A stretch of DNA of 52,012 nucleotides from an uncultured cyanobacterium. Its GTDB lineage: Bacteria > Cyanobacteriota > Vampirovibrionia > Gastranaerophilales > Gastranaerophilaceae. Below the pieces are notes generated by a model that saw only the letters and a program-made list of their open reading frames with translations, did not search any database and was not told the DNA's origin. Both the position numbers and the translations under genes were made by a program. Positions 18,373-26,005 of the stretch are shown piece after piece. The DNA lies in assembly GCA_902495705.1 (NCBI GenBank), contig CABUXT010000014.1, forward strand, positions 1 to 52,012, in the 5' to 3' direction. Each line of letters starts with the position of its first letter. Position 1 is the stretch's first letter.

Positions 18373-18615
18373 TTACTCTTCAACTTCTGCTGACATAAAT
18401 TCTTGTTTAGCTTCTTCAATAGCTTCTGTCAAGATGTCCAATTGGTCAGGAGTGAAAGTTACACCTTTTTTTGTAGGCAACCAAGTTGCACCATCATCAG
18501 TTGTGTAGTATATTCTCATATTCAAATAGCTTTTGCCTTTGTATTCACTAACTGAGATTTGCAATTGTTCTGTATCAGTTCTATCAATTGTTGCTAAAAT
18601 TTTTGCATCTGCCAT
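18373..18615 (-). CDS. PC4/p15-type ssDNA-binding coactivator-like protein
   Basis: 80 residues. The pattern ISVSEYKGKSYLNMRIYY, then W-LPTKKGVTFTPDQLD and a C-terminal helix, matches the PC4/YdbC fold: four curved strands and a helix that dimerises and binds single-stranded DNA. Bacterial members are short and of uncertain role in transcription or repair. It lies between gyrA and priA on the same strand. It has its own upstream TGC-TAATAT element near 18650 and an AAGGAGAG site, so it is not dependent on gyrA. Confidence 0.75.
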   Translation of the reverse strand: MADAKILATIDRTDTEQLQISVSEYKGKSYLNMRIYYTTDDGATWLPTKKGVTFTPDQLDILTEAIEEAKQEFMSAEVEE

Positions 18616-18678
18616 TATATTCTCTCCTTATTTCCCTGTGCTAAATTATATTAGCATAAAGTGATTTCAAAAGTAAAA

Positions 18679-18709
18679 TAAAAGATGTTCCAAAATGAAA
18701 CATCTTTTA
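18679..18709 (-). terminator. terminator after gyrA
   Basis: AAAAGATGTT and AACATCTTTT form a 10-bp stem with a 9-nt loop. On the minus strand it is followed by ATTTTACTTTT, 27 nt past the gyrA stop. Confidence 0.7.
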
Positions 18710-18735
18710 TCAATTTTTATATTTGTTAAACAAAA

Positions 18736-21297
18736 TTATTTTTGTTCTTCGCCACCTTCAAGCAAGCTTGTTTGCTGAACATCTTCTGCAGGTTTTGCAG
18801 AATTATCAGTAGCTTGAGTTTTGATTGTTACATCGTTATCATCAGGGTTCAAAATCTTGTTTACAGAACATACTGTATCGTTGTCTGACAAGTTTTGAGC
18901 TCTTACACCTGTTGCAGGACGACCTTGTTGAGAGATTGAACCTGCATTTAATCTTGTAACAACACCGTTTGCTGTAACAAGCATAATATCGTCAGATTCT
19001 TTTACAATAGTCAAAGCAACAAGTCTTGATGCTGATGATTTGAATTTAGTTGCAATTAAGCCGATTCCGCCTCTGTTTTGAGTTCTGAATTCTGATAATT
19101 TTGTACGTTTACCAAAACCGTCAGAAGTTACAACAAGCAAATCTGCATCATAGTCTTGAGGAACGATATCACATCCGATTAATTCATCACCTGAACGTAA
19201 TTTCATTGATGTAACACCTCTTGCACTTCTGCCCAAAGGTCTCAAGTCTTGGATTGGGAATCTGATTGCCATACCGCAAGATGTACCGATAATGATTTCA
19301 TCTTTTGCTGTTGCAAGTTTTACCCAGTTCAAGCTGTCGCCTTCATCCAAACCGATTGCGATAATACCGTTACGTCTGATGTTTGTAAAGTTATCAAGTT
19401 CAATACGTTTGATATAGCCTTTTTTAGTAAGCATAATCAAATTCAAATCATTTGAGAATGAACTTACAGGAACAACTGCCGTAATTTTTTCATCTTGCGC
19501 AATTGGCAATACGTTGATGATTGGCAAACCTTTTGCTTGACGTCCGCCTTCAGGGAAGTCGTAAACATTCAAGCTGTATACAGTACCTTTTGATGAGAAG
19601 AACAATACTTTATCATGCATCATTGCAGTAAAGAAATGTTGAATATCATCATCATCTTTTGTCTTCATTCCTGATTTGCCGCGAGTTGCACGGTTTTGAC
19701 GTTCAAATGTATCAAGTGAGATACGTTTCAAATAACCTTGGTGAGTAATAAATACTGCCATTGGTGTGTTTGGTGTCAAATCTTCAATTGTAACTTCACC
19801 TTGTTCAGGCAAGATTTGAGTTTTTCTATCATCGCCGTATTTTTCTTTATCTTCAAGTAATTCACCTTTGATGATGTCAAGAATTTTTTGACGGCTTGCA
19901 AGAATTGATTCGTATTCTGCAATTTTCTTCAATAACTCATCATATTCAGCCTTAACTTTGTCTTGTTCCAATCCTGTCAAACGTCTTAATTGCATTTCAA
20001 GGATTGCGTTTGCTTGGTCAACATCAAGACCGAATCTGCTCATCAAACCTTCACGAGCCTCATCTGTTGTTTTGGATTTTTTGATAAGTTCGATAACTTC
20101 ATCAATTGAACCCAATGCAATAATCAAACCTGCCAAGATGTGTGCTCTGATTTTTGCTTTCTTTAAGAAGAAAATTGTTCTTCTTGTAACGATTTCGATT
20201 CTGTGTTCAACAAATTCGTTCAAAACTTCGTACAAGTTCATCAAACGAGGTTGTTTACCGCATAATGCAACCATATTCACACCGAAAGTTGTTGCAAGTT
20301 GGGTATATTTGAACAAATTATTTTTAACAACATCAGGCTTAGCATCACGTTTCAATTCGATAACGATTCTCATACCTTCACGGTCAGATTCATCACGAAT
20401 ATCAGAAATGCCTGTGATTCTTTGGTCTTTTACAAGTTCTGCAATTTTTTCAATCAATTGAGCTTTGTTTACCTGATATGGAATTTCAGTTACAACAATT
20501 GCTGTTCTTGCTTGACGTCCGCCACCGCCTGCGATTTCTTCAAAACCTGCAACAGCAGACATTTTAATTGAACCACGACCTGTTTCGTAAGCTTGTTTAA
20601 TATCGTTCAAGCCGATAATTGTAGCTGCTGTAGGAAAATCAGGTCCTTTGATGTATTCCATCAATTCAGGAATTGTAATTTTCGGATTATCAATCAAAGC
20701 GATAGTACCATCTACAACTTCGCAAAGGTTATGAGGCGGAATGTTTGTCGCCATACCTACCGCGATACCTGAAACACCGTTTAACAATAACATTGGAAGT
20801 CTTACAGGTAATACTGAAGGTTCTTGTAATGAACCATCGAAGTTAGGTTCAAACTCAACAGTTTCACAATCAATATCAGCAAGCATTGACTGAGTAATTT
20901 TGTGCATACGAGCCTCAGTATAACGCATTGCAGCAGCTCCATCACCATCGACAGAACCAAAGTTACCGTGACCGTCAACCATCAAATAACGAGTTGAAAA
21001 GTCTTGAGCCATACGAACTAATGCTTCGTATACCGAACTATCACCGTGTGGGTGATATTTACCAAGAACTTCACCGACGATACGCGCACATTTCTTAAAC
21101 GGTTTATCAGGATACATTCCTAATTCGTTCATTGCGTATAAAATACGTCTGTGAACCGGTTTCAAACCGTCACGAACATCCGGTAAAGCACGTCCGACAA
21201 TTACACTCATCGCGTAATCGATGTACGAGCGTTTCATTTCTTCTCTTATATTAACGGGAACGATTTTCCCGTGGTCAAACATGTTCTGCTGAGTCAA
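18736..21297 (-). CDS. gyrA: DNA gyrase subunit A
   Basis: 853 residues. It starts with a TTG at 21297, chosen because GGAGGG sits about 8 nt upstream; the next ATG, at 21282, is too far from it. The breakage-reunion domain shows RALPDVRDGLKPVHRRILYAM, GKYHPHGDSSVYEALVRMAQ and AAAMRYTEARM with the catalytic Tyr. The quinolone region has Ser at the S83 position and Glu at the D87 position, common wild-type residues in many phyla. The C-terminal pinwheel follows. The first blade carries QNRATRGKSG where E. coli has the GyrA box QRRGGKG. The acidic tail is rich in Asp, Glu and Gln. Confidence 0.95.
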   Translation of the reverse strand: MTQQNMFDHGKIVPVNIREEMKRSYIDYAMSVIVGRALPDVRDGLKPVHRRILYAMNELGMYPDKPFKKCARIVGEVLGKYHPHGDSSVYEALVRMAQDFSTRYLMVDGHGNFGSVDGDGAAAMRYTEARMHKITQSMLADIDCETVEFEPNFDGSLQEPSVLPVRLPMLLLNGVSGIAVGMATNIPPHNLCEVVDGTIALIDNPKITIPELMEYIKGPDFPTAATIIGLNDIKQAYETGRGSIKMSAVAGFEEIAGGGGRQARTAIVVTEIPYQVNKAQLIEKIAELVKDQRITGISDIRDESDREGMRIVIELKRDAKPDVVKNNLFKYTQLATTFGVNMVALCGKQPRLMNLYEVLNEFVEHRIEIVTRRTIFFLKKAKIRAHILAGLIIALGSIDEVIELIKKSKTTDEAREGLMSRFGLDVDQANAILEMQLRRLTGLEQDKVKAEYDELLKKIAEYESILASRQKILDIIKGELLEDKEKYGDDRKTQILPEQGEVTIEDLTPNTPMAVFITHQGYLKRISLDTFERQNRATRGKSGMKTKDDDDIQHFFTAMMHDKVLFFSSKGTVYSLNVYDFPEGGRQAKGLPIINVLPIAQDEKITAVVPVSSFSNDLNLIMLTKKGYIKRIELDNFTNIRRNGIIAIGLDEGDSLNWVKLATAKDEIIIGTSCGMAIRFPIQDLRPLGRSARGVTSMKLRSGDELIGCDIVPQDYDADLLVVTSDGFGKRTKLSEFRTQNRGGIGLIATKFKSSASRLVALTIVKESDDIMLVTANGVVTRLNAGSISQQGRPATGVRAQNLSDNDTVCSVNKILNPDDNDVTIKTQATDNSAKPAEDVQQTSLLEGGEEQK

Positions 21298-21330
21298 TAC
21301 TCTTCCCTCCAGTCTATACTCCTTGATTCA

Positions 21331-21339
21331 AGTATAGCA
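21331..21339 (-). promoter_or_regulatory. extended -10 of gyrA
   Basis: On the minus strand TGC-TATACT lies about 33 nt upstream of the gyrA TTG, predicting a short leader that contains the GGAGGG site. Confidence 0.55.
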
Positions 21340-21387
21340 CAAACATAACAAATTGGGCTAAATCTTTACAAATGGAGCACAATTCAA

Positions 21388-21726
21388 TTAGACCAAAACA
21401 AGAACAAGTGAACTTAAAAACGCAAAAATTCCGACAATTGTGTTGAATAAATATATCCCAAATCCGATTTTGGTAAGCTTTGCTCTATTGATATCTTCAA
21501 CATTTTTTCTGAATTTTGATTCACCCAAAAGTCCGCCAAGCAAAAGAACATTCATCGGAAAAACTACCAAACTTATGCATACTGCAATTAAAACCGTACC
21601 GTAAGGGCGCAGGTTTGGGTTTTCTATTAAATAAATATGCCACAAGTATGTTGGGATAAGAAAAATTTCTACAAATCCGACAACAGATAAAAATTTATAC
21701 ATTGCATATTTTGAAAACTTTTTCAT
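21388..21726 (-). CDS. small membrane protein of unknown function
   Basis: 112 residues. Three hydrophobic segments (about 12-33, 43-66 and 91-112) are separated by a basic loop containing KFRKNVEDINRAKLTK. No family recognised. It sits upstream of gyrA on the same strand but has its own promoter element, and gyrA has another, so co-transcription is optional. The start is supported by a -10 exactly 6 nt before the ATG rather than by a Shine-Dalgarno site. Confidence 0.6.
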   Translation of the reverse strand: MKKFSKYAMYKFLSVVGFVEIFLIPTYLWHIYLIENPNLRPYGTVLIAVCISLVVFPMNVLLLGGLLGESKFRKNVEDINRAKLTKIGFGIYLFNTIVGIFAFLSSLVLVLV

Positions 21727-21732
21727 ATATTT

Positions 21733-21741
21733 ATTATAACA
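21733..21741 (-). promoter_or_regulatory. extended -10, predicted leaderless promoter
   Basis: TGT-TATAAT on the minus strand ends 6 nt before the ATG at 21726. No ribosome-binding site fits between them. Confidence 0.6.
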
Positions 21742-21775
21742 TATTAATCAAGAAAACATGTAAATAGGAAGAGAA

Positions 21776-22618
21776 ATGAAAATACTTATTACAGGCGCAA
21801 ACGGAATGTTAGCCAAAGATTTGATACAAATCCTTGAATCTCAAGGTCCTTCAATTATTGGCAAAACTCACCAAGATTTGGATATAACAGACAAAGATTC
21901 CGTTATAAAAACTCTAAAATTTGAAAATCCTGATATAGTTATTCAGTGCGCTGCTTATACAAAAGTTGATGATGCCGAAAAAAATCTAAACCTTGCAAGA
22001 AAAATCAATGCAAAAGGATGTGAAATTGTTGCAAAGGCTTGCAACTTACTTGATTGCGCGATGATATATATTTCAACCGATTACGTGTTTGATGGTGAAA
22101 AGTTTTCGCCATATACAACTTCTGACACTCCCAATCCAATAAATAATTACGGATTGACAAAATATGAAGGGGAAATTGCAGTAAAAAATAATTGCAAAAA
22201 ATATTATATTGTTAGGACAAGTTGGCTGTATGGCAAATATGGCAAGAATTTTGTAGACACGATGTTGGCACTTGGCGAAAAATACTTAAACGGTGAGTTG
22301 TCGGAAATAAAAGTTGTAGATGACCAAATCGGTTGTCCTACTTGGACAAAAGACCTGTCTTGCGGAATCTCAAAAATAATCCAAAATGAACCGAGTTATG
22401 GAATTTATCATATTTGCGGAGGCGGTAAAGCCAGTTGGTGTAAGTTTGCAAAAGAGATTTTCAAAATAAAGGGGATGAATGTCAAAGTTATCCCTTGCAC
22501 GACAGAAGAATTTCCACGTCCTGCCAAACGCCCACACTATAGCGTAATGACTCCGAGTTTCACCACTCGCCCTTGGCAAGAGGGATTGGCAGAGTATTTG
22601 CAGAATTTAAGGCATTAG
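21776..22618 (+). CDS. rfbD: dTDP-4-dehydrorhamnose reductase
   Basis: 280 residues, extended short-chain dehydrogenase. It reduces dTDP-4-keto-L-rhamnose to dTDP-L-rhamnose with NAD(P)H for surface glycans. The nucleotide loop ITGANGMLAKDL starts at residue 4. The catalytic segment ISTDYVFDG and the Tyr-Lys pair in NNYGLTKYEGE are present, then VRTSWLYGKYGKNF and a RPHYSVM C-terminal motif. GGAAGAG precedes the ATG. rfbA, rfbB and rfbC are not nearby, so the pathway is dispersed. It is divergent from the small membrane protein gene. Confidence 0.9.
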   Translation: MKILITGANGMLAKDLIQILESQGPSIIGKTHQDLDITDKDSVIKTLKFENPDIVIQCAAYTKVDDAEKNLNLARKINAKGCEIVAKACNLLDCAMIYISTDYVFDGEKFSPYTTSDTPNPINNYGLTKYEGEIAVKNNCKKYYIVRTSWLYGKYGKNFVDTMLALGEKYLNGELSEIKVVDDQIGCPTWTKDLSCGISKIIQNEPSYGIYHICGGGKASWCKFAKEIFKIKGMNVKVIPCTTEEFPRPAKRPHYSVMTPSFTTRPWQEGLAEYLQNLRH

Positions 22619-22641
22619 GATTTTTAACATTTTAACTAAAT

Positions 22642-22710
22642 TGTCATTCTGAAAGCTTAGAAAATTTGCGTGAGGTATGAGCGCATTATTTTCTCGCTAT
22701 TCAGAATCTC
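22642..22710. repeat. hairpin-family repeat with ~46-nt loop
   Basis: Arms ATTCTGAA (22646-22653) and TTCAGAAT (22700-22707) flank an unrelated loop. GTC precedes the left arm and CTC follows the right, as in the small members. Confidence 0.75.
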
Positions 22711-22711
22711 T

Positions 22712-22763
22712 AACCCAGCACCCCTCTCCCTATCCCTCTCCCACAAGGGGCGAGGGAACATAC
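22712..22763. repeat. CCCTC/GAGGG repeat, copy 1
   Basis: CCCTCTCCC and GGGGCGAGGG form a hairpin. The CCCTATCCCTC start and the AAGGGGCGAGGGAACAT end are shared with 45847-45940, where extra sequence lies between them. Both copies sit directly before a GTCAT hairpin element. Confidence 0.7.
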
Positions 22764-22886
22764 GTCATTCCGAACTGCGGATTTTGGCAAGTGCGCCGTG
22801 TGAACGCAGTGAACCCAGCACGTCTTGGCGAGAGCTGCGTTGAGCCGGTCGAGCCGCCAATAATCCAAGACTGTTTCGGAATCCTT
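22764..22886. repeat. long-cargo dispersed repeat, copy B (complete)
   Basis: This is the only complete copy in the window. Outer arms ATTCCGAA (22767-22774) and TTCGGAAT (22875-22882) enclose a cargo of 100 nt that matches copy A and the end copy. Inner inverted segments GGATTTTGGC and GCCAATAATCC extend the stem. It reads as a small hairpin repeat whose loop has been replaced by a longer module. Confidence 0.85.
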
Positions 22887-22939
22887 TCAATAATCCGGAT
22901 TAAGCAAATGTAACATTTGTTGAATAGTAATTATAGAAA

Positions 22940-23014
22940 AGATTCTGAAATAAATTCAGAATGACATAGACCTTTTTGTAATATTAGAGACCCTGAAATA
23001 AATTCAGGGTGACA
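22940..23014. repeat. two small hairpin repeats
   Basis: 22940-22966 has ATTCTGAA/TTCAGAAT and 22987-23014 has ACCCTGAA/TTCAGGGT. Both have the same 5-nt loop ATAAA and the same reverse orientation (right arm followed by GACA). The second ends 6 nt before the stop of the glycosyltransferase gene. Confidence 0.85.
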
Positions 23015-23019
23015 GTTCA

Positions 23020-24621
23020 CTACCGTCCCATAATCTCATCAGCCAAGTGTTTGTAGGCAGGATTTTTCGGTGAATATTTTGCATAACGCGCTAATCTTCT
23101 TTGCGCAATAACCTTCAATTGCTCCAGTCGCTCAGGGTTGCCGTTATTTACAAAGAACAACATCGCTTGCTTTCTGTGTTCAAAAAGTTCAGATTCAGGC
23201 ATTTTTGCAAGCACATCCCCAAATGTTTCAGGACGCGTCTTTCTATCCCACTCGTAAAACGGTGTGTTCAAAAAACAAAAATTTTTCATCCAAGACAAAA
23301 TGCACGGAGTCCACGAAACATCTTCATATTTCAAAATCCCAAGCGGATGAGCCTTTACGATAGATGCGCGATACAATTTATTCCAAATTGCGCAGTTGTA
23401 AAACCCCGGAGTGTACATTATTTCAAAATATTTGTCTATCGGAATTGCCTTGTCAGTATCAAACGGCAATTTGCAATGTGTTGTATACCCACGGTCAACA
23501 AGTCTGTATAACGGTGCAATTGCAACATCACAGCGATTTTTCTCAATCGAATTATACAAGCTGCTAATCATATTTGGGCGAATTAAATCATCATTGTCCA
23601 TAAATGCGATGTATTCACCTTTTGCGGCTGCTATACCGACATTTCGAGTGTCTGCGACCCCTCCGTTTTGTTTTTGAAGTGCGACAACATTTTTATAATT
23701 CTGCGCGTACCAATCAATAATTTCTTGGGTGGAATCCGTGCTGCCATCGTTCACAATCACGATTTCAAGATTTTCAAAATCAGAGGCTAAAGCACTATCA
23801 ATACTTCTTGCAATATAATCTTTGGAATTATAAGCCGGAATAATCAATGATACCAAAGGTTTTTCGTATTTGCGCTCACTCAAACCGACTGGCATGGATT
23901 CAGTCACAAATATTTTGCCGTTTGGGGCTGATATGAAAGCCTTAACGACAAATTCAACATCATCTTTAAACCCTTTTAGGTATGCAAAATGTCTCAAACC
24001 GTCTGTGGTTTCAAAAATCGGTGTGTCCATTCCTTTTGTAAACACTGCAAACCCATCTGCTCTGCCTTTATAAAGCCAAGACAAAAAGACCTTGTCACCA
24101 TAAGATTTATACGCGCTCAAACTGATAAATTCGTTGTCATTAGGGGCGAACACCTCAGATGAGCCTAAATTTACTCTTTTGTTATCCAAAATCGCAAACG
24201 GTTTTATTTTGTAAGTCGAATTTTCGCTATGTGAAATTTTCGCGCAATGTGTTCTGAAATTTTGTTCACCGTTAAAACCGTTGCCATTATTGACATACAA
24301 ACGATAGCCTTGTGCAGATGGGTAATCGTTGTAATACGCTTTTACTTCATTTGAATTTTTGCCACAAATCACATCAATTGAATTTACGCTGATAACAAAT
24401 TGCGCGGAAGTATCAATGATATCCCCATCTTTTACCGCTTGTATAAGACATTCATTGTCTCCAAACGGTAGTAGTGACAGGGTTGTAAAAGTGTCATCAC
24501 AAACTTTGGCAACTTCTGACAGCACGCCATCAATTTTGACTAAAATTCTATAATAATCAGCTTTGACATCTTCCCACCAAAGCGAAACACAAGACTCTTT
24601 TACTTCCACGCCGAATTTCAT
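23020..24621 (-). CDS. family 2 glycosyltransferase with N-terminal beta-sandwich region
   Basis: 533 residues. The C-terminal half (from about 255) is a GT-A glycosyltransferase: VSLIIPAYNSKDYIARSID, EIVIVNDGSTDSTQEI, and FMDNDDLIRP containing the metal-binding DxD-like site. The first 250 residues look like two or three fibronectin-III-like beta-sandwich repeats (the segments starting SLWWEDVKADYYRI, NEVKAYYNDYPSAQGYRLY and KVFLSWLYKGRADGF), unusual for a cytoplasmic transferase. There is no signal peptide. Donor and acceptor are unknown; lipopolysaccharide or capsule-like glycans are likely. A TGC-TATAAT promoter and GAGG site lie just upstream. Confidence 0.8.
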   Translation of the reverse strand: MKFGVEVKESCVSLWWEDVKADYYRILVKIDGVLSEVAKVCDDTFTTLSLLPFGDNECLIQAVKDGDIIDTSAQFVISVNSIDVICGKNSNEVKAYYNDYPSAQGYRLYVNNGNGFNGEQNFRTHCAKISHSENSTYKIKPFAILDNKRVNLGSSEVFAPNDNEFISLSAYKSYGDKVFLSWLYKGRADGFAVFTKGMDTPIFETTDGLRHFAYLKGFKDDVEFVVKAFISAPNGKIFVTESMPVGLSERKYEKPLVSLIIPAYNSKDYIARSIDSALASDFENLEIVIVNDGSTDSTQEIIDWYAQNYKNVVALQKQNGGVADTRNVGIAAAKGEYIAFMDNDDLIRPNMISSLYNSIEKNRCDVAIAPLYRLVDRGYTTHCKLPFDTDKAIPIDKYFEIMYTPGFYNCAIWNKLYRASIVKAHPLGILKYEDVSWTPCILSWMKNFCFLNTPFYEWDRKTRPETFGDVLAKMPESELFEHRKQAMLFFVNNGNPERLEQLKVIAQRRLARYAKYSPKNPAYKHLADEIMGR

Positions 24622-24662
24622 ATTACTTAATCCTCTTTTTAGAATAAATTATAGCAGATTTT

Positions 24663-24995
24663 TTAATTTTTACCAGTATCATGTGGCTTGTGGTAGGATT
24701 TTTCGGTAATTTCGACCCATTTTGCGTGGTTATAATTTTCATAACTCTTGGCAAATTTAATCAATGCACTGACTAAAACCCTTCCGCTATCAGATTTGCC
24801 GACAATGAGGTAATCGCCTTGGGGATTTTCGCAATACATAATTTCTTTGTGGACGATTTTGTCTATATTTGTTTTCGGATTTTTGTTTATAACGGTTTTT
24901 AACCACACAGGCAAAAGCTTTATTGGTGTGGTTTTTCGCATCAAAAGTTCTTCGTTATGTTCTTGTAAAAATTTTGCAAATTCAGATAGTATCAT
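24663..24995 (-). CDS. conserved-looking small protein, function unknown
   Basis: 110 residues, mixed alpha/beta pattern without signal peptide or membrane helix. A central GDYLIVGKSDSGRVLVSA strand region is followed by a His/Lys-rich C-terminus. I do not recognise the family. It begins 15 nt after the comF stop, on the same strand, with only a weak GGAAT-like ribosome site, so it is probably co-transcribed and coupled with comF. Confidence 0.5.
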   Translation of the reverse strand: MILSEFAKFLQEHNEELLMRKTTPIKLLPVWLKTVINKNPKTNIDKIVHKEIMYCENPQGDYLIVGKSDSGRVLVSALIKFAKSYENYNHAKWVEITEKSYHKPHDTGKN

Positions 24996-25010
24996 TTTAT
25001 AAATATTCCA

Positions 25011-25658
25011 TTATTCCCATGGGGTGGTGGCTGCAAAACAAACAATATCACAAATTCCATTTGCGTTAAAGGCTTTAATCATTTCTTCAAATGTTGAGCC
25101 TGTTGTACAAATATCGTCAATTATCAACAATTTTTTATCAGGCAAAATCTTGTCTGCGCATACCTCAAACGCGTTTGACAAATTCATCATTCTTTGAGAT
25201 TTGTTCAATTTGTATTGTGGTTTTGTATCTTTTATGCGCTTGATGCAATCGAAATTAACCTCATATCCTGACATTTTGGCAAACTCTGTTGCCACAAGTT
25301 CCATGTGGTTGTATTTTCTTTGCTTTTTACGTTTTGGAAAAATCGGCACAGGAACAATCTGAAAATCCCCTTCTAAATCGAGTTTTTGCCAATATTGCCA
25401 CATAAATTTTGCAAGATAATAAGCTAAATCCTTTTGTCTGTGGTATTTTAGTCCACGAATCAGTTTTTGCAAATTTTTGGAATATACTCCGGCACAATAA
25501 ACATCTGTTTTCAACACTCTGCGATTGACATCGATAGATAAAAAATCCAAATCATCAAAGCATTTTGAGCACATTTTGACAGATTCATACGACCTGCCAC
25601 AGAAGTAACATTTTTTCTTATAAATCCAATCTAACAGCCCAATTAAAAAATCTTTCAT
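25011..25658 (-). CDS. comF: ComF-family phosphoribosyltransferase-like protein
   Basis: 215 residues. An N-terminal zinc-ribbon CYFCGRSYESVKMCSKC is followed by a type I phosphoribosyltransferase domain with VPVPIFPKRKKQRKYNHMELVA and the PRPP loop LIIDDICTTGSTFEEM. ComF proteins act in uptake of transforming DNA in Bacillus and Haemophilus, probably at the inner face of the membrane. That fits the type IV pilus genes in this window. Its -10 box lies in the 22-bp gap after the XRE gene, 7 nt before the ATG, so it can be expressed apart from the regulator. Confidence 0.9.
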   Translation of the reverse strand: MKDFLIGLLDWIYKKKCYFCGRSYESVKMCSKCFDDLDFLSIDVNRRVLKTDVYCAGVYSKNLQKLIRGLKYHRQKDLAYYLAKFMWQYWQKLDLEGDFQIVPVPIFPKRKKQRKYNHMELVATEFAKMSGYEVNFDCIKRIKDTKPQYKLNKSQRMMNLSNAFEVCADKILPDKKLLIIDDICTTGSTFEEMIKAFNANGICDIVCFAATTPWE

Positions 25659-25665
25659 AGTAGAA

Positions 25666-25674
25666 ATCTTAGCA
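25666..25674 (-). promoter_or_regulatory. extended -10, predicted leaderless promoter of comF
   Basis: TGC-TAAGAT on the minus strand ends 7 nt before the comF ATG, with no Shine-Dalgarno between. Confidence 0.5.
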
Positions 25675-25680
25675 TAAAAA

Positions 25681-25890
25681 TCACTTATTTACGCGCTCGT
25701 AGGTAATTAAATCTTGAATTTTGCAATCTAAAACGGTACACAATTTGTCCAAAGTTTCCAGTCCCAAATTTTGTTGTTTGCCATTAATTATTCGAGAAAC
25801 AGTAGTAGCATGAATCCCTGTTTCTTTCTGAATTTGCACCGCAGAAATATTCTTTTCCCACATAAGTTCTCTAAGATGAATTTTAATCAT
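25681..25890 (-). CDS. XRE-family helix-turn-helix regulator
   Basis: 69 residues, almost entirely one Cro/C1 helix-turn-helix: ISAVQIQKETGIHATTVSRIINGKQ, then GLETLDKLCTVLDC and a short tail. It resembles the small YozG/Cro-like repressors. It reads away from the pseudopilin gene, and the 115-bp gap between them carries repeated ATTAGC/GCTAAT half-sites, a natural candidate for its operator. The next gene on the same strand is comF, so it may control competence or pilus genes; that is inference. Confidence 0.85.
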   Translation of the reverse strand: MIKIHLRELMWEKNISAVQIQKETGIHATTVSRIINGKQQNLGLETLDKLCTVLDCKIQDLITYERVNK

Positions 25891-25891
25891 A

Positions 25892-25902
25892 GTGATATTC
25901 TA
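25892..25902 (-). promoter_or_regulatory. -10 box, predicted leaderless promoter of the XRE gene
   Basis: TAGAAT (25902-25897 on the minus strand) ends 6 nt before the ATG at 25890. There is no TG extension and no ribosome-binding site. Confidence 0.45.
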
Positions 25903-25929
25903 ACTTTAAAGGGATTAAGGTTGATTAAT

Positions 25930-25955
25930 ATTAGCGTATATGCTAATGTATTAGC
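25930..25955. promoter_or_regulatory. three palindromic half-sites, candidate operator
   Basis: ATTAGC (25930-25935), GCTAAT (25942-25947) and ATTAGC (25950-25955) form two overlapping inverted repeats with spacers of 6 and 2 nt, between the XRE gene and the pseudopilin gene. TGTGCTAATA on the minus strand also resembles the local -10 element, so operator and promoter may overlap. Confidence 0.5.
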
Positions 25956-26005
25956 ACATGCGATAAATTATTGTTTTATATGTTAATATTAGGAGACTTT
26001 GCAGT

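Noticed and set aside
21004..21051. Quinolone resistance mutation in gyrA (Glu at the D87 position)
   Set aside because: Glu is the normal residue there in many phyla, and Ser is kept at position 83, so this is not evidence of resistance.
22677..22913. 78-codon frame between rfbD and the glycosyltransferase gene
   Set aside because: It is composed entirely of three adjacent repeat elements and has no ribosome-binding site.
22712..23014. Insertion sequence remnant
   Set aside because: No transposase fragment and no target duplication are visible; the block is a set of short hairpins.
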